The translations under genes and the position numbers were made by a program. Shown here in pieces: positions 38,486 through 49,556 of a DNA stretch of 64,000 nucleotides; positions within the stretch are counted from its first letter, which is position 1; the number at the start of each line of letters is the position of its first letter. The notes under the pieces are model-generated. The model ran no database searches and was not told where the DNA came from. It saw only the letters and a list, made by a program, of their open reading frames with translations. The DNA is from Xanthomonas fragariae (GTDB lineage: Bacteria > Pseudomonadota > Gammaproteobacteria > Xanthomonadales > Xanthomonadaceae), in contig NZ_CP071955.1 of assembly GCF_017603965.1 (NCBI RefSeq), positions 744,001 through 808,000 of the forward strand, read 5' to 3'.

Positions 38486-38932
38486 TCACCGTTTGGTCGG
38501 TGCAACGTCCTGCAGAGAGGCCAATGCGTCGCGCAACCCCTTGTGCGTCGCTTCGGAAACAGGGCGCGGACGCTCATGGTCTTGCGGCATTGGGGAATGC
38601 AGTGGGGTCGTGATGGTCTTGATGGTCACTGCGGTGGCCTTCATTCCGATGGATCGGGCGGCATCCAATAATTGGGTCTCGGCAAGCCGCAACCTGGCAT
38701 GCCAGACCGGTGAATCAACTAAAAAAACGAGTTGTTCGCCTCTGACATTGGCCAACCGGCAACGGGTGGCCAAATGGGGCGGTAACAGGGGGCGCAACTG
38801 CCGGTCCAGCGCATCGAGCCACAAGGCACGGCGCAAGGGGTCGCCAGTCTTCTCCCCCAACGCGGCCTCGATGGCCTGCTTTGGAGTGGAAGGGGTGCGT
38901 GCGTTGGACTTGGGCTTGGACATGACACTCAT
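38486..38932 (-). CDS. dciA: DUF721 protein, DciA-type replicative helicase loader
   Basis: 148 residues. DciA loads DnaB helicase in bacteria without DnaC/DnaI. The DUF721 core is LRRALWLDALDRQLRPLLPP, then RCRLANVRGEQLVFLVDSPVW, then HARLRLAETQLLDAAR, a KH-like fold; the termini are disordered and basic. Position between lpxC and secA, in opposite orientation, is typical for xanthomonads. From ATG 38932 the start codon directly abuts the M23 gene's ATG; ATG 38923 (MSKPKSNAR) is a reasonable alternative. Confidence 0.85.
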   Translation of the reverse strand: MSVMSKPKSNARTPSTPKQAIEAALGEKTGDPLRRALWLDALDRQLRPLLPPHLATRCRLANVRGEQLVFLVDSPVWHARLRLAETQLLDAARSIGMKATAVTIKTITTPLHSPMPQDHERPRPVSEATHKGLRDALASLQDVAPTKR

Positions 38933-39877
38933 ATGGCGTTGAAGAAAGTCGTAATCAAATCTCGCGAGACTCGGGTGCAGCGTGTGGCCCGGAATTTCCA
39001 GGGCTTCGCTGCGGATCGACCGATGATATTGCTCGGCGCAGTGTTGGGTCTGGGCATGTTGATCGGCGTCGGTGCGAGCACCGCCATCGGCATGGTGACC
39101 AATTCCACGCTCAAGGCCAAGGTCGTCCAGCAGCAGGCCGAGCTTGCACAGGCGCAGCGCGCCTCGCAGGCACAGGTCAATGCACTGGCCGCCCGCCTGG
39201 GCGAGCTGCAGGCGCAGGCCACCCGCCTCAATGCATTGGGCGAGCGGCTGACCGAAATGGGCAAGTTGAAGGACGGCGAGTTCGACTTCGACGAGCCGGT
39301 CGGCGTCGGTGGCGGCAATGAGCCGGTCAGCGACATGCCGGTCGAATCACTCAAGGAGACGCTAGGGCAAGTCGAACAACAGTTTTCCGCCTCCGGCCAG
39401 CAATTGAACGTGCTTGCCTCGCTGATGTTCGATCATCAGCTCGAACAGAATTCGGTGCCCTCGCGGATGCCGATTCGCAATACTTACATCACCTCGGGCT
39501 TCGGCGGCCGCGCCGATCCGTTCGATGGTGGCTCGGGCTTTCATAAAGGCGTGGACTTCCACGCTAACGTGGGCGACCCGGTGATGTCGGTCGCCGATGG
39601 TGTGGTCAGCTACGCTGGCGTGCGCGGCGGCTACGGCAACGTTGTCGAAGTGGACCACGGCAACGGTTACGTGACCCGCTACGCGCACAACTCGCGGTTG
39701 GTGGTGAAGGTGGGCGATCTGGTGCGCGCAGGCCAGCAAGTAGCCAAGGCTGGCTCCAGTGGCCGTTCCACCGGTGCGCACGTGCATTTCGAGGTATGGG
39801 CGGACGGGCGTGTGGTCAATCCGCGCAAGTTCCTGGGTGATACCAACACGCCGGTAGGGCGTCGAGGGCGCGGTTGA
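38933..39877 (+). CDS. M23-family (LytM-type) peptidase, membrane-anchored
   Basis: 314 residues: basic N-terminus, one membrane segment (ILLGAVLGLGMLIGVGAS, ~32-50), a coiled coil (~60-110, KVVQQQAELAQAQRASQ) and a C-terminal LytM domain. Zinc motifs are present: FHKGVDFHA with His and Asp, and HVHFEV with the HxH. The YAHNSRL strand is also conserved, so unlike EnvC/NlpD-type activators this looks like an active D,D-endopeptidase. Likely substrate is cross-linked peptidoglycan in the periplasm. A hairpin terminator follows. Confidence 0.9.
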   Translation: MALKKVVIKSRETRVQRVARNFQGFAADRPMILLGAVLGLGMLIGVGASTAIGMVTNSTLKAKVVQQQAELAQAQRASQAQVNALAARLGELQAQATRLNALGERLTEMGKLKDGEFDFDEPVGVGGGNEPVSDMPVESLKETLGQVEQQFSASGQQLNVLASLMFDHQLEQNSVPSRMPIRNTYITSGFGGRADPFDGGSGFHKGVDFHANVGDPVMSVADGVVSYAGVRGGYGNVVEVDHGNGYVTRYAHNSRLVVKVGDLVRAGQQVAKAGSSGRSTGAHVHFEVWADGRVVNPRKFLGDTNTPVGRRGRG

Positions 39878-39943
39878 CGCAGGCGTGGGCGGTGCTTGAT
39901 TCGTGAAGGCCCGCCCCAAGCTACAATGGGGCGTTGCCATCGA

Positions 39944-39969
39944 CAGGGCGCAGTGCGCCCTGTTTTGTT
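39944..39969 (+). terminator. Terminator after the M23 gene
   Basis: CAGGGCGC/GCGCCCTG with a three-base loop followed by TTTTGTTT: a classical intrinsic terminator in front of secA. Confidence 0.85.
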
Positions 39970-40033
39970 TACGGAGGTCGGGCCTGTGGGGACCGGCGTC
40001 GGTCAAACCGTTCCTTTTCAACCGGTTTCTTCA

Positions 40034-42754
<2,721 letters not shown>

Positions 42755-42772
<18 letters not shown>

Positions 42773-42843
42773 GCTGAGTTGACCGTGTTGCAGCCCGCTT
42801 TGCGGGCTGCAACACCCAGTGTCCGCATCGCGGACACTGGGTG
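42755..42843. terminator. Three consecutive perfect hairpins on and after the secA stop
   Basis: 42755-42787: 16-bp stem starting CACGGTCAACTCAGC, with the secA TGA at its tip. 42787-42813: GTTGCAGCCCGC/GCGGGCTGCAAC. 42813-42843: CACCCAGTGTCCGC/GCGGACACTGGGTG. There are no T-runs. Together they are a strong block to transcripts or exonucleases. Confidence 0.75.
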
Positions 42844-42960
42844 CACGGTACTCCTCCGATCCCCGCGCCTTTGCCGCGCCCCCTTACCAAGGGGGCTCTA
42901 CTTACGAAGGGGGGGCGTGGGGGCGTATGCTCAAGTACACGTCTTGCGTGGAGTGCGGTC

Positions 42961-43326
42961 ATGTCGCTGTCCAGCCAGCAACTGAAGGTGTTCGTGCCTG
43001 CACGCGACTACGCGTTGTCGCAGCGCTTCTATCGCGCGCTGGGCTTCGTGCAGGAAGACGAGGTGGGCAACGTGACATGCTTCCGGCATGGCACGCATTG
43101 CGCGTTCTTGCTGCAGGATTTCTATCTGCGCGAGCTGGCCGAAAATCTCATGCTGCACCTGTGGGTGGACGATGCCGATGGCTGGTGGCAGCACGTGCAC
43201 GACACCGGGCTGGACGAGCAGTTCGGGGTGACCTGTAGCGCGCCGGAAGATCGGCCGTGGGGCGCACGCGATTTCATCTTGCATGATCCCAGTGGGGTGC
43301 TCTGGCGGATCGGGCATCCGTTGTAG
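42961..43326 (+). CDS. Glyoxalase/bleomycin-resistance-fold (VOC) protein
   Basis: 121 residues from ATG 42961. Vicinal-oxygen-chelate fold: two beta-alpha-beta-beta-beta modules, seen in QQLKVFVPARDYALSQRFYR ALGF-type opening (FYRALGFVQEDE) and ARDFILHDPSGVLWRIGHP closing. The exact substrate cannot be told; few metal ligands are obvious beyond the His in LMLHLWVDDAD. Single gene between secA and the Nudix gene. Confidence 0.82.
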   Translation: MSLSSQQLKVFVPARDYALSQRFYRALGFVQEDEVGNVTCFRHGTHCAFLLQDFYLRELAENLMLHLWVDDADGWWQHVHDTGLDEQFGVTCSAPEDRPWGARDFILHDPSGVLWRIGHPL

Positions 43327-43413
43327 GGCCGGGATTTGGGATTTGGGATTCGCAAAGGCACGCGTGCTCAGCGCTTTGACCAATCGCCAATCCCAACTCT
43401 CCAATCCCGGCAC
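43327..43413. repeat. GGGATT-type inverted repeat between the VOC and Nudix genes
   Basis: gggatttgggatttgggatt is mirrored by ccaatcgccaatcccaactc, with a short spacer. Confidence 0.75.
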
Positions 43414-43457
43414 TCAAGCGATTGCGCTGAACCGCTCACTCGCGGCACTCTTGCAGC

Positions 43458-44405
43458 ATGCCTGATTCTCTCAGATCCATTCACGTCGTTGCTGGCGTGA
43501 TCGCCGACCCCCGCGGCCGCATCCTGCTGACCCGCCGCACCGAAACCCGCGACATGCCTGGCCTGTGGGAATTCCCGGGCGGCAAGCGCGAGCTTGGCGA
43601 GACATCCGAACAAGCACTTGTGCGCGAGCTCAACGAGGAGCTTGGCATCGATGCCCAGGTGGGCGAGTGGCTGATGGACGTGCCGCAGCTGTATCCCGAC
43701 AAGCGCCTGCGCCTGGAAGTGCGCCATATCACCGCCTGGAAAGGCAGCCCGCGCGGTCGCGAAGGCCAGGCGATGACCTGGGTGGCCGCAGACAAGTTGA
43801 CCCGCTATTCGATGCCGCCAGCCGATGTGCCGGTAGTCGGCGTGCTGCGCCAGCCCGACCGCTATCTGATCACCCCCGAACCCGACGACGATGTGCTGTG
43901 GCTGGAAGGTCTGGAACGCGCACTGCAGGGCGGGATCACGCGCATCCAGTTGCGCGCGCGGCAGGCCGAGGCCGCGCGCTGGAAGGCCTTGCTGCAACAG
44001 GTGATGAGTCTACGAGGTCGGGCACGTGCTCAGTTGCTGCTCAACCGCGATATCGCACTGGCCAGTGAACTCGGCATCGGTGTGCATCTGGGCTCGGAGC
44101 AATTGGCAGGATTGCAGGAACGTCCGGTGCCGGCAGAACAGGTGGTCGCCGCCTCCTGTCATGGGTTGGAGGATCTGCGCAACGCGCAGCGGATCGGCTG
44201 CGATTTCGCGGTACTGGGTCCGGTGAAGGCCACCGCGTCGCATCCGGGTGCGGCACCGCTGGGATGGGACGGTTTTGAGACCTTGCGCGAGCAGGTCTCG
44301 CTGCCGATCTACGCGCTCGGCGGCATGCAGGTCGATGACCTGCGCGAGGCGCGTTCGCATGGCGCGCAGGGCATCGCGGCGATTCGCTCGCTTTGGTCGC
44401 AATGA
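43458..44405 (+). CDS. Nudix hydrolase (MutT-like) fused to a ThiE-like domain
   Basis: 315 residues. Residues 1-130 are a Nudix hydrolase: GLWEFPGGKRELGETSEQAL continuing VRELNEELGI matches the 23-residue Nudix box with its REx2EE core. The family includes MutT, which removes 8-oxo-dGTP. Residues ~150-315 form a TIM barrel like thiamine phosphate synthase (GITRIQLRAR, LLLNRDIALA, FAVLGPVKATASHPG, LPIYALGGM). This two-domain architecture is widespread in gammaproteobacteria. Whether the second domain makes thiamine phosphate is doubtful; it may be regulatory or use a damaged-pyrimidine ligand. Confidence 0.88.
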   Translation: MPDSLRSIHVVAGVIADPRGRILLTRRTETRDMPGLWEFPGGKRELGETSEQALVRELNEELGIDAQVGEWLMDVPQLYPDKRLRLEVRHITAWKGSPRGREGQAMTWVAADKLTRYSMPPADVPVVGVLRQPDRYLITPEPDDDVLWLEGLERALQGGITRIQLRARQAEAARWKALLQQVMSLRGRARAQLLLNRDIALASELGIGVHLGSEQLAGLQERPVPAEQVVAASCHGLEDLRNAQRIGCDFAVLGPVKATASHPGAAPLGWDGFETLREQVSLPIYALGGMQVDDLREARSHGAQGIAAIRSLWSQ

Positions 44406-44408
44406 CAG

Positions 44409-44545
44409 CACCTTGTTGGGTGGTGTCCGCGTCGCTGGGTAATCGCGTGCGGCGATGCTTGCTGTTGTTGGCGTTGCCAACGGGGCGTAGCGAGTGCCGT
44501 CAGGTCGGTGCGGACACGTGCGCATAACAAGGTTGCGCGAATGTT
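44409..44545. repeat. Palindromic dispersed repeat, copy E (degenerate, opposite orientation)
   Basis: The segment gtagcgagtgccgtcaggtc followed by ggtgcggac matches the complement of the right half of copies B-D. The outer ends accttgtt and aacaaggt are inverted to each other. Confidence 0.6.
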
Positions 44546-44593
44546 GAAGCACCGGCTGCACCCGCTTGGCGATTGCGCAGTCGTTTTGCCGGC

Positions 44594-45181
44594 CTAAAAC
44601 GTCACCCAGAAGCAGTTGTATTGCCGGCGTAGTCGCAACACGCTGCGCGCGGGCATGCCGCTGGATTGGTTCTGTTCCAGTCGTAGGCCCCACGGTCGTG
44701 GGCGGCTGGGATGTTCGGGAAGTGGCGCATCGATCGCACTGCCATCCAGCGATGGCGTAGGTGCGGTGCTATCGGCGTCCAAGGTCGGCGTGTCGCTTTG
44801 CGGGTACATCGGCGCGATGTCCAGCAATGGGCGTTGCACGATCGCCTCTAGGCGGCTCAACACCTGATCGGCGTCTGCGTCGGACTGGCCGCTCCACAGA
44901 TACAGGCTGGACAGGCGGTTGACGTCGCGGCTGTCCACCGCAGTCTGCAGCAACGACACCAGCTCGCTCAGTCGCCGCGGGCAGCCGTAGCGATACAAGC
45001 CGGTGTCGCCCTGCGCGCGCGTGGACGGCGGCGCGCGAGGCGCGGCGTCGACATCTTCACAGCGCCGGTCGGTGAACGTGGCTTGCCCGTCCGGCGAGAC
45101 GCAGCGATGAATTTCCTGCGCCTGCACGCGCGCGGCGGGATAGAAGCAGAGCAACAACAACAGGGGCAGGAGGCGAGGCAT
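44594..45181 (-). CDS. DUF4124-type secreted protein
   Basis: 195 residues from ATG 45181. Signal peptide MPRLLPLLLLLCFYPAARVQA, then a short DUF4124-like module (EIHRCVSPDGQATFTDRRC) with its two cysteines. After that comes a helical region and a C-terminal section ending LRRQYNCFWVTF with a further Cys. Periplasmic or outer-membrane associated; function unknown. Stands between the Nudix gene and metF. A much longer open frame upstream is rejected because the signal peptide begins at 45181. Confidence 0.75.
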   Translation of the reverse strand: MPRLLPLLLLLCFYPAARVQAQEIHRCVSPDGQATFTDRRCEDVDAAPRAPPSTRAQGDTGLYRYGCPRRLSELVSLLQTAVDSRDVNRLSSLYLWSGQSDADADQVLSRLEAIVQRPLLDIAPMYPQSDTPTLDADSTAPTPSLDGSAIDAPLPEHPSRPRPWGLRLEQNQSSGMPARSVLRLRRQYNCFWVTF

Positions 45182-45330
45182 CGGCGCAGCGTAGCGGTGC
45201 GCGTGTGAGCCGGCGAGCAACGCGCCGGGACCATACACGCTTGCCCGGCGCTCGCTACTCACGCGCGTGCTTGCAAGGGATGTGCTTGCGACAGACATGC
45301 CAGCGAAGAACGCGTCTTCAACGGTGCCGC

Positions 45331-46158
45331 TCAGCGCCCCAGCAACTGCAGCACCTGCGTGGTCGGTTTGGCTAGATTGAGCGTGTAGAAGTGCAGCGCC
45401 GGTGCGCCGCCTGCGATCAGGCGCTCGCACAAGGTGGCTACCACTTCCGCACCGAAGGCGCGCACCGCATCGGCGTCGTCGCCGTAGGACTGCATCTTCT
45501 TGCCGATCCAGCGCGGAATCTCCGCGCCGCACTGCTCGGAAAAACGCCGCAGCTGCGAGAAATTGGAGATCGGCATGATGCCCGGAATGATCGGAACCTC
45601 CACGCCTATGCGCCGCACCGCATCGCGGAAATGAAAGTACGCATCGGCGTTGTAGAAATACTGGGTGATCGCTGCATCCGCGCCCGCGTCCACCTTGGCC
45701 TTGAAATAGCGCAGATCGCTCAGCGCATCGACCGCCTGCGGATGGGTTTCCGGATAGGCACCCACTTCGATACGAAAGGCGTCGCCGTGCTCGGCGCGGA
45801 TGAAGGCAATCAGGTCCGATGCGTAACGCAGATCGCCCGGATGGCCCATGCCGGAGGGCAGATCCCCTCGCAGCGCGACGATGCGCTTACAGCCGAGCGC
45901 TCGGTAGAGCTTGAGCAGCTCGCGAATTTCCTGGCGGCTGCCACCCACGCAAGACAGATGGGGTGCGGCTTCGAAACCGTGCTTCTGCTTGAGGTGGCGC
46001 ACTGTCTCAGAAGTGTAGCTGAGCGTGGAGCCGCCAGCGCCGAAGGTGCACGACACGTACTCCGGCGCGTAGCCCTTCAACTTGGCTGAGGTGCGGTCCA
46101 ACTGCGCGCACTGGTCGTCGTTTTTGGGCGGGTAGAACTCGAAACTGAGATGCGTCAT
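45331..46158 (-). CDS. metF: 5,10-methylenetetrahydrofolate reductase
   Basis: FAD enzyme producing 5-methyl-THF for methionine synthase. ATG 46158 (MTHLSFEFYPPKND) is the family start with the catalytic Glu in SFEFYPPK. Motifs: SCTFGAGGSTLSYT, RIVALRGDLPSG, ADAAITQYFYNAD (FAD/folate contacts) and IIPGIMPISN. 275 residues, normal for bacterial MetF. Functionally linked to ahcY at the other end of the window; in several xanthomonads the two are closer together. Confidence 0.95.
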   Translation of the reverse strand: MTHLSFEFYPPKNDDQCAQLDRTSAKLKGYAPEYVSCTFGAGGSTLSYTSETVRHLKQKHGFEAAPHLSCVGGSRQEIRELLKLYRALGCKRIVALRGDLPSGMGHPGDLRYASDLIAFIRAEHGDAFRIEVGAYPETHPQAVDALSDLRYFKAKVDAGADAAITQYFYNADAYFHFRDAVRRIGVEVPIIPGIMPISNFSQLRRFSEQCGAEIPRWIGKKMQSYGDDADAVRAFGAEVVATLCERLIAGGAPALHFYTLNLAKPTTQVLQLLGR

Positions 46159-46560
46159 CGCGGCAGGTCCGGCGGATCGTGCGGGCATAATATCGCTTCA
46201 TCGCGATGAATGCATATTTGGTTGCGAGCGTCTCGATTGCGCGAGGGTCCCTGCCATCGAGCCGCTACGGGACACGCACCTGGAAAGGCAGGTTGGCGTA
46301 GCTGGCGTGGCCCTTGGTAGCGTGCACTTCCACCAACGGACGTTACTGGCCGGGCGCTGGTGCGGTGAGTCGTGCACGGCCGTCCTCTTCCACAGCGGTA
46401 CCCATAGCGTAAGCAATGCTCCAGAGAATAGGCCAGCAAACGGGCATGCACGCACGAGCGCACCCTGTTCATGGTCGGGGCTGCTTGCGCTTGCGCGCTT
46501 CAACGCGCGGCGCACGCGGTAAGCTTCAGTCACCCCCACGCCACTTGATCGGAGCGCGAC
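46159..46560. other. Gene-free stretch between metF and the 78-residue gene
   Basis: 402 bases. Open frames here are short or antisense to the small gene at 46561. It should contain the divergent promoters of metF and the small gene. I see no RNA motif or repeat. Confidence 0.5.
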
Positions 46561-46797
46561 ATGCAAGAAGAGGAACTGGAAGTAATCGCCGAATCGTTGG
46601 GCCGCATCTGGGTCGCGTTGGCGCGTAGCGTCGGCGACCTGGCGCTTGCCCTGGCCGAGCAGCCCGGCGTGGATGGCGACAAGCTGCTGAGCGATTTTGC
46701 GGCACGCTTGCCCTTGGGCCAGGATGACGGCACCTCGAAAGTCTTCGAGGCGATTCGTCAGTACATCGATCGGGACCTCGCTCCCAGCGAAGAGTGA
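46561..46797 (+). CDS. Small acidic conserved-looking hypothetical protein
   Basis: 78 residues, MQEEELEVIAESLGRIWVAL to YIDRDLAPSEE. Strongly acidic at both ends, amphipathic helices throughout (SVGDLALALAEQPGVDG, then DGTSKVFEAIRQY), and codon use typical of the neighbours. A weak GGAG precedes the ATG. No domain recognised; free-standing. Confidence 0.6.
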   Translation: MQEEELEVIAESLGRIWVALARSVGDLALALAEQPGVDGDKLLSDFAARLPLGQDDGTSKVFEAIRQYIDRDLAPSEE

Positions 46798-47124
46798 GGT
46801 CCTGCCCCGCGCGTCTGTCGAGTGCAGACGCGCGGAGGTGATGTGCAGTACCAGGCGTCGTGTCTTGTGCGCGGCCTGCCGGCCCAGCGTGCGTCCCACG
46901 CGTCGGTGTGTTGATCACCATCAAGCGCGTCGTGGGCTGGCTGTTGTGTGTGCGATCCCTTGATTCAACAGCGGTGACGCGTCGCGCATACGCGGTAGAT
47001 TCCACACGGTTCGAGCGGGTTGATATCCGCGTCGTTTTCCGTTGGCGGAGCATCAACACTGCGTATGCGCCAAGCGTTGACAGACGCATGCCTACACTGG
47101 GCGCACTTTCCACGGAGTGCCTCC
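46798..47124. other. Intergenic stretch with a terminator-like hairpin
   Basis: CCGCGCGTCTG/CAGACGCGCGG (46807-46835) with a seven-base loop follows the 78-residue gene directly and probably ends its transcript. The remaining ~290 bases contain no gene I can support. Confidence 0.6.
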
Positions 47125-48102
47125 ATGAGCGACACCACCATGACCGTCATCGCCATCCGCGATGGCAAGGGCGATGCCGATGCGCTGTATGCCAGCGAGC
47201 AAGCGCGGCCGCGTGCTGCGCCGGGGCAGGTGCTGATCCGCGTACATGCAGCCGGCATCAATCGGCCTGATCTGCTGCAGCGTGCTGGCCACTATCCGCC
47301 ACCGCCCGATGCGCCGGAAACGCTGGGACTGGAAATCGCCGGCGAGATCGTGGAGCCGGCCGGTCGCTGGAAGATCGGCGATCGTGTGTGCGCACTGCTA
47401 GGCGGTGGCGGTTACGCACAGTACGCCGCAGTCGATGCGCGGCACGTGCTGCCGATTCCCGCCGGCATGGATCTGGCGCACGCCGCGGCGCTGCCGGAAA
47501 CCATCTTCACCGTCTACACCAATCTGTTCGAGCATGGCCGGTTGGCGGCCGGCGAGTGGCTGTTGTTGCACGGCGCCACTTCCGGAATCGGCGTCACCGC
47601 GATCCAGATGGCCAAAGCGGCTGGCGCGCACGTGCTGGCCACCGCACGTTCGGCCGGCAAGGCGGCGCAGGCGCGCGAGCTGGGTGCCGATGTGGCGATC
47701 GATTCCACCACCGACTCGTTTGTCGATGTGGCCAAGGCACACGGCGGTGTAGATGTGGCGCTTGACATGGTTGGCGCTGCGGTCTTCGCCGACACCTTGG
47801 AAGCACTCAATCCACGCGGACGCATCGTCTATATCGCGTCGCAAGCTGGTTCGAAAATCCAGGTGCCGATTCCGCTGCTGATGCGCAAGCAGGCGATCCT
47901 CACCGGCTCGACGCTGCGCCCGCGCAGTGCCGATGAAAAAGCGCGGCTGGCAGCGGAAGTGGAGCGCGTGGTGTGGCCGTGGATCGCGCAAGGCAAGATC
48001 CGCGTACTGCTCGATAAGCGCTTTGCGTTGAGCGAAGCCGCTGCGGCACATCGCTATCTGGAACAAGGCAGTCATCTGGGCAAGGTCGTGCTGGAAATGT
48101 GA
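47125..48102 (+). CDS. NAD(P)H:quinone oxidoreductase, MDR superfamily
   Basis: 325 residues from ATG 47125. Zinc-free medium-chain reductase of the quinone oxidoreductase group. GroES-like N-terminus (VLIRVHAAGINRPDLLQRAG), QOR motif HYPPPPDAPETLGLEIAGE, and a Rossmann nucleotide loop around HGATSGIGVTAIQMAKAAGA. The structural zinc cysteines of alcohol dehydrogenases are absent. Likely reduces quinones or unsaturated carbonyls in the cytoplasm. The upstream 35-codon open extension is not family sequence. Confidence 0.88.
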   Translation: MSDTTMTVIAIRDGKGDADALYASEQARPRAAPGQVLIRVHAAGINRPDLLQRAGHYPPPPDAPETLGLEIAGEIVEPAGRWKIGDRVCALLGGGGYAQYAAVDARHVLPIPAGMDLAHAAALPETIFTVYTNLFEHGRLAAGEWLLLHGATSGIGVTAIQMAKAAGAHVLATARSAGKAAQARELGADVAIDSTTDSFVDVAKAHGGVDVALDMVGAAVFADTLEALNPRGRIVYIASQAGSKIQVPIPLLMRKQAILTGSTLRPRSADEKARLAAEVERVVWPWIAQGKIRVLLDKRFALSEAAAAHRYLEQGSHLGKVVLEM

Positions 48103-48423
48103 CTGCGATCGATCACCGGTCTGGCGGCGCGATTGCATGCCAGGGCCGCATCCGGGGTCCATCATCTTCAGCGTATGGCAGTTGTAGAAAGCGATACATT
48201 CCATCGCGTTACAGTGATGCCGTCAAGACGGGCCTGGCATCTGTAGGTTGACGCAAAGGTATAGCAAAACAAGCAAGTGCGATGTCTCGCGGCGGGCTTG
48301 GCCCTGACCCTACACTGCGCCGTCGCGTGCGTTCCTGCATCGCGCACTGCTGCGTCGGCCTGGCGCGCGCCCCATCGGGCGACCGTGCCGGGCAGTTACT
48401 CCCTCATCAGCACGAAGGTTTCG
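48103..48423. other. Gene-free stretch before the Gfo/Idh/MocA gene
   Basis: 321 bases with no convincing gene or RNA. The frame of the next gene is open from 48277 but contains no family sequence before ATG 48424. Confidence 0.5.
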
Positions 48424-49359
48424 ATGAAGCATCCAGACGCATTGCGTATTGCCCTTGTCGGTATCGGCAAGATCGCCCGCGACCAGCACGTGCCCACCAT
48501 CGCCGCGCGCGATGACGTGCAGCTGGTGGCTACCGTGAGCCGACATGGCACGGTCGAAGGTGTGGCGGCCTATCAGACCTTGGAAGAGGCATTTGCTGCG
48601 CAGCCGCAGATCCAGGCGGTGGCATTGTGCACGCCGCCGGTCGGGCGGCATGCACTGGCGCAGACTGCGCTGAGTGTCGGTCGCCACGTGTTTCTAGAAA
48701 AGCCACCGACGGCGACGCTCGCTGAAATCCACGATCTGCGCGATGTGGCGCAACGTGCGCAACGTAGCCTGTTTACCAGTTGGCATTCGCGTTGCGCAGC
48801 CGGTGTGCAGCCGGCACGGCAATGGCTGGCCCACAAGCAGATCTTGCGTGCGCACATCACCTGGAAAGAAGACATTCGCCATTGGCATCCGGGGCAGGAC
48901 TGGATTCTCGAACCCGGTGGCATGGGCGTGTTCGATCCCGGCATCAATGCGCTCTCCATCGTCACTCATCTGCTGCCGCGTGCGTTTGCACTGCGCGAAG
49001 CGGAACTGCACACGCCGGAAAATCGTCAGGCTCCGCTGTATGCCAAGCTCGCTTTTGTCGACACCGCCGGCGTGCTGGTGACCGCCGAATTCGACTTCCT
49101 GCAGACCGGCGATCAGCGCTGGGAGATCGAAGTGGAAACGACCAGCGGCCTGCTCACGCTCAGCGAAGGCGGTGCCAAGCTGCGTATCGATGGGCAACCG
49201 CAAACGCTACCTGCCTCTAGCGAATACGATGGCCTGTATCGGCGCTTTGTGCAGCTGGTGCGCGCTGGCGAGTCGGAGGTGGATGTTGCGCCGTTCGTGC
49301 ATGTGGCCGATGCATTTCTGCTCGGTGCACGCACGGTCACGGCACCGTTTGCCTGGTAG
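48424..49359 (+). CDS. Gfo/Idh/MocA oxidoreductase, probable D-galactose 1-dehydrogenase
   Basis: 311 residues. Rossmann start LRIALVGIGKIARDQHVPTI, family motif HVFLEKPPTATLAEI (EKP), then SWHSRCAAGVQPARQWL, WKEDIRHWHPGQDWI and PGGMGVFDPGINALS. These blocks match what I remember of the Pseudomonas fluorescens D-galactose 1-dehydrogenase, which oxidises galactose or arabinose to the lactone with NAD(P). Substrate assignment rests on that resemblance; the fold is certain. Single gene, with a palindromic repeat 45 bases downstream. Confidence 0.82.
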   Translation: MKHPDALRIALVGIGKIARDQHVPTIAARDDVQLVATVSRHGTVEGVAAYQTLEEAFAAQPQIQAVALCTPPVGRHALAQTALSVGRHVFLEKPPTATLAEIHDLRDVAQRAQRSLFTSWHSRCAAGVQPARQWLAHKQILRAHITWKEDIRHWHPGQDWILEPGGMGVFDPGINALSIVTHLLPRAFALREAELHTPENRQAPLYAKLAFVDTAGVLVTAEFDFLQTGDQRWEIEVETTSGLLTLSEGGAKLRIDGQPQTLPASSEYDGLYRRFVQLVRAGESEVDVAPFVHVADAFLLGARTVTAPFAW

Positions 49360-49404
49360 GGTGTTGATCTGTCCAGGTCACTTGGCATTGAAAATACTGG
49401 CGTT

Positions 49405-49551
49405 TAGAGCGGCTAACAAAACGACTGCGCTCACCGCCAGGCGAGCGCGGCCGGTGCTCCGAATCGGCATGTACCACGCGCGTATACTCCGTTCCTCCGC
49501 GCCGTCCGCACCCACCTGACGACTGCTCGCTACGTTTTGTTAGCCGCTCTA
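49405..49551. repeat. Palindromic dispersed repeat, copy C (long form)
   Basis: TAGAGCGGCTAACAAAAC at the left and its exact complement at the right enclose ~110 bases. These include the central block gaatcggcatgtaccacgcg also seen in copies A and D. Confidence 0.88.
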
Positions 49552-49556
49552 AGGTG

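Noticed and set aside
39896..40033. 46-codon N-terminal extension of SecA, or a SecM-like regulator
   Set aside because: The extension crosses an intrinsic terminator and has no secretion-arrest motif.
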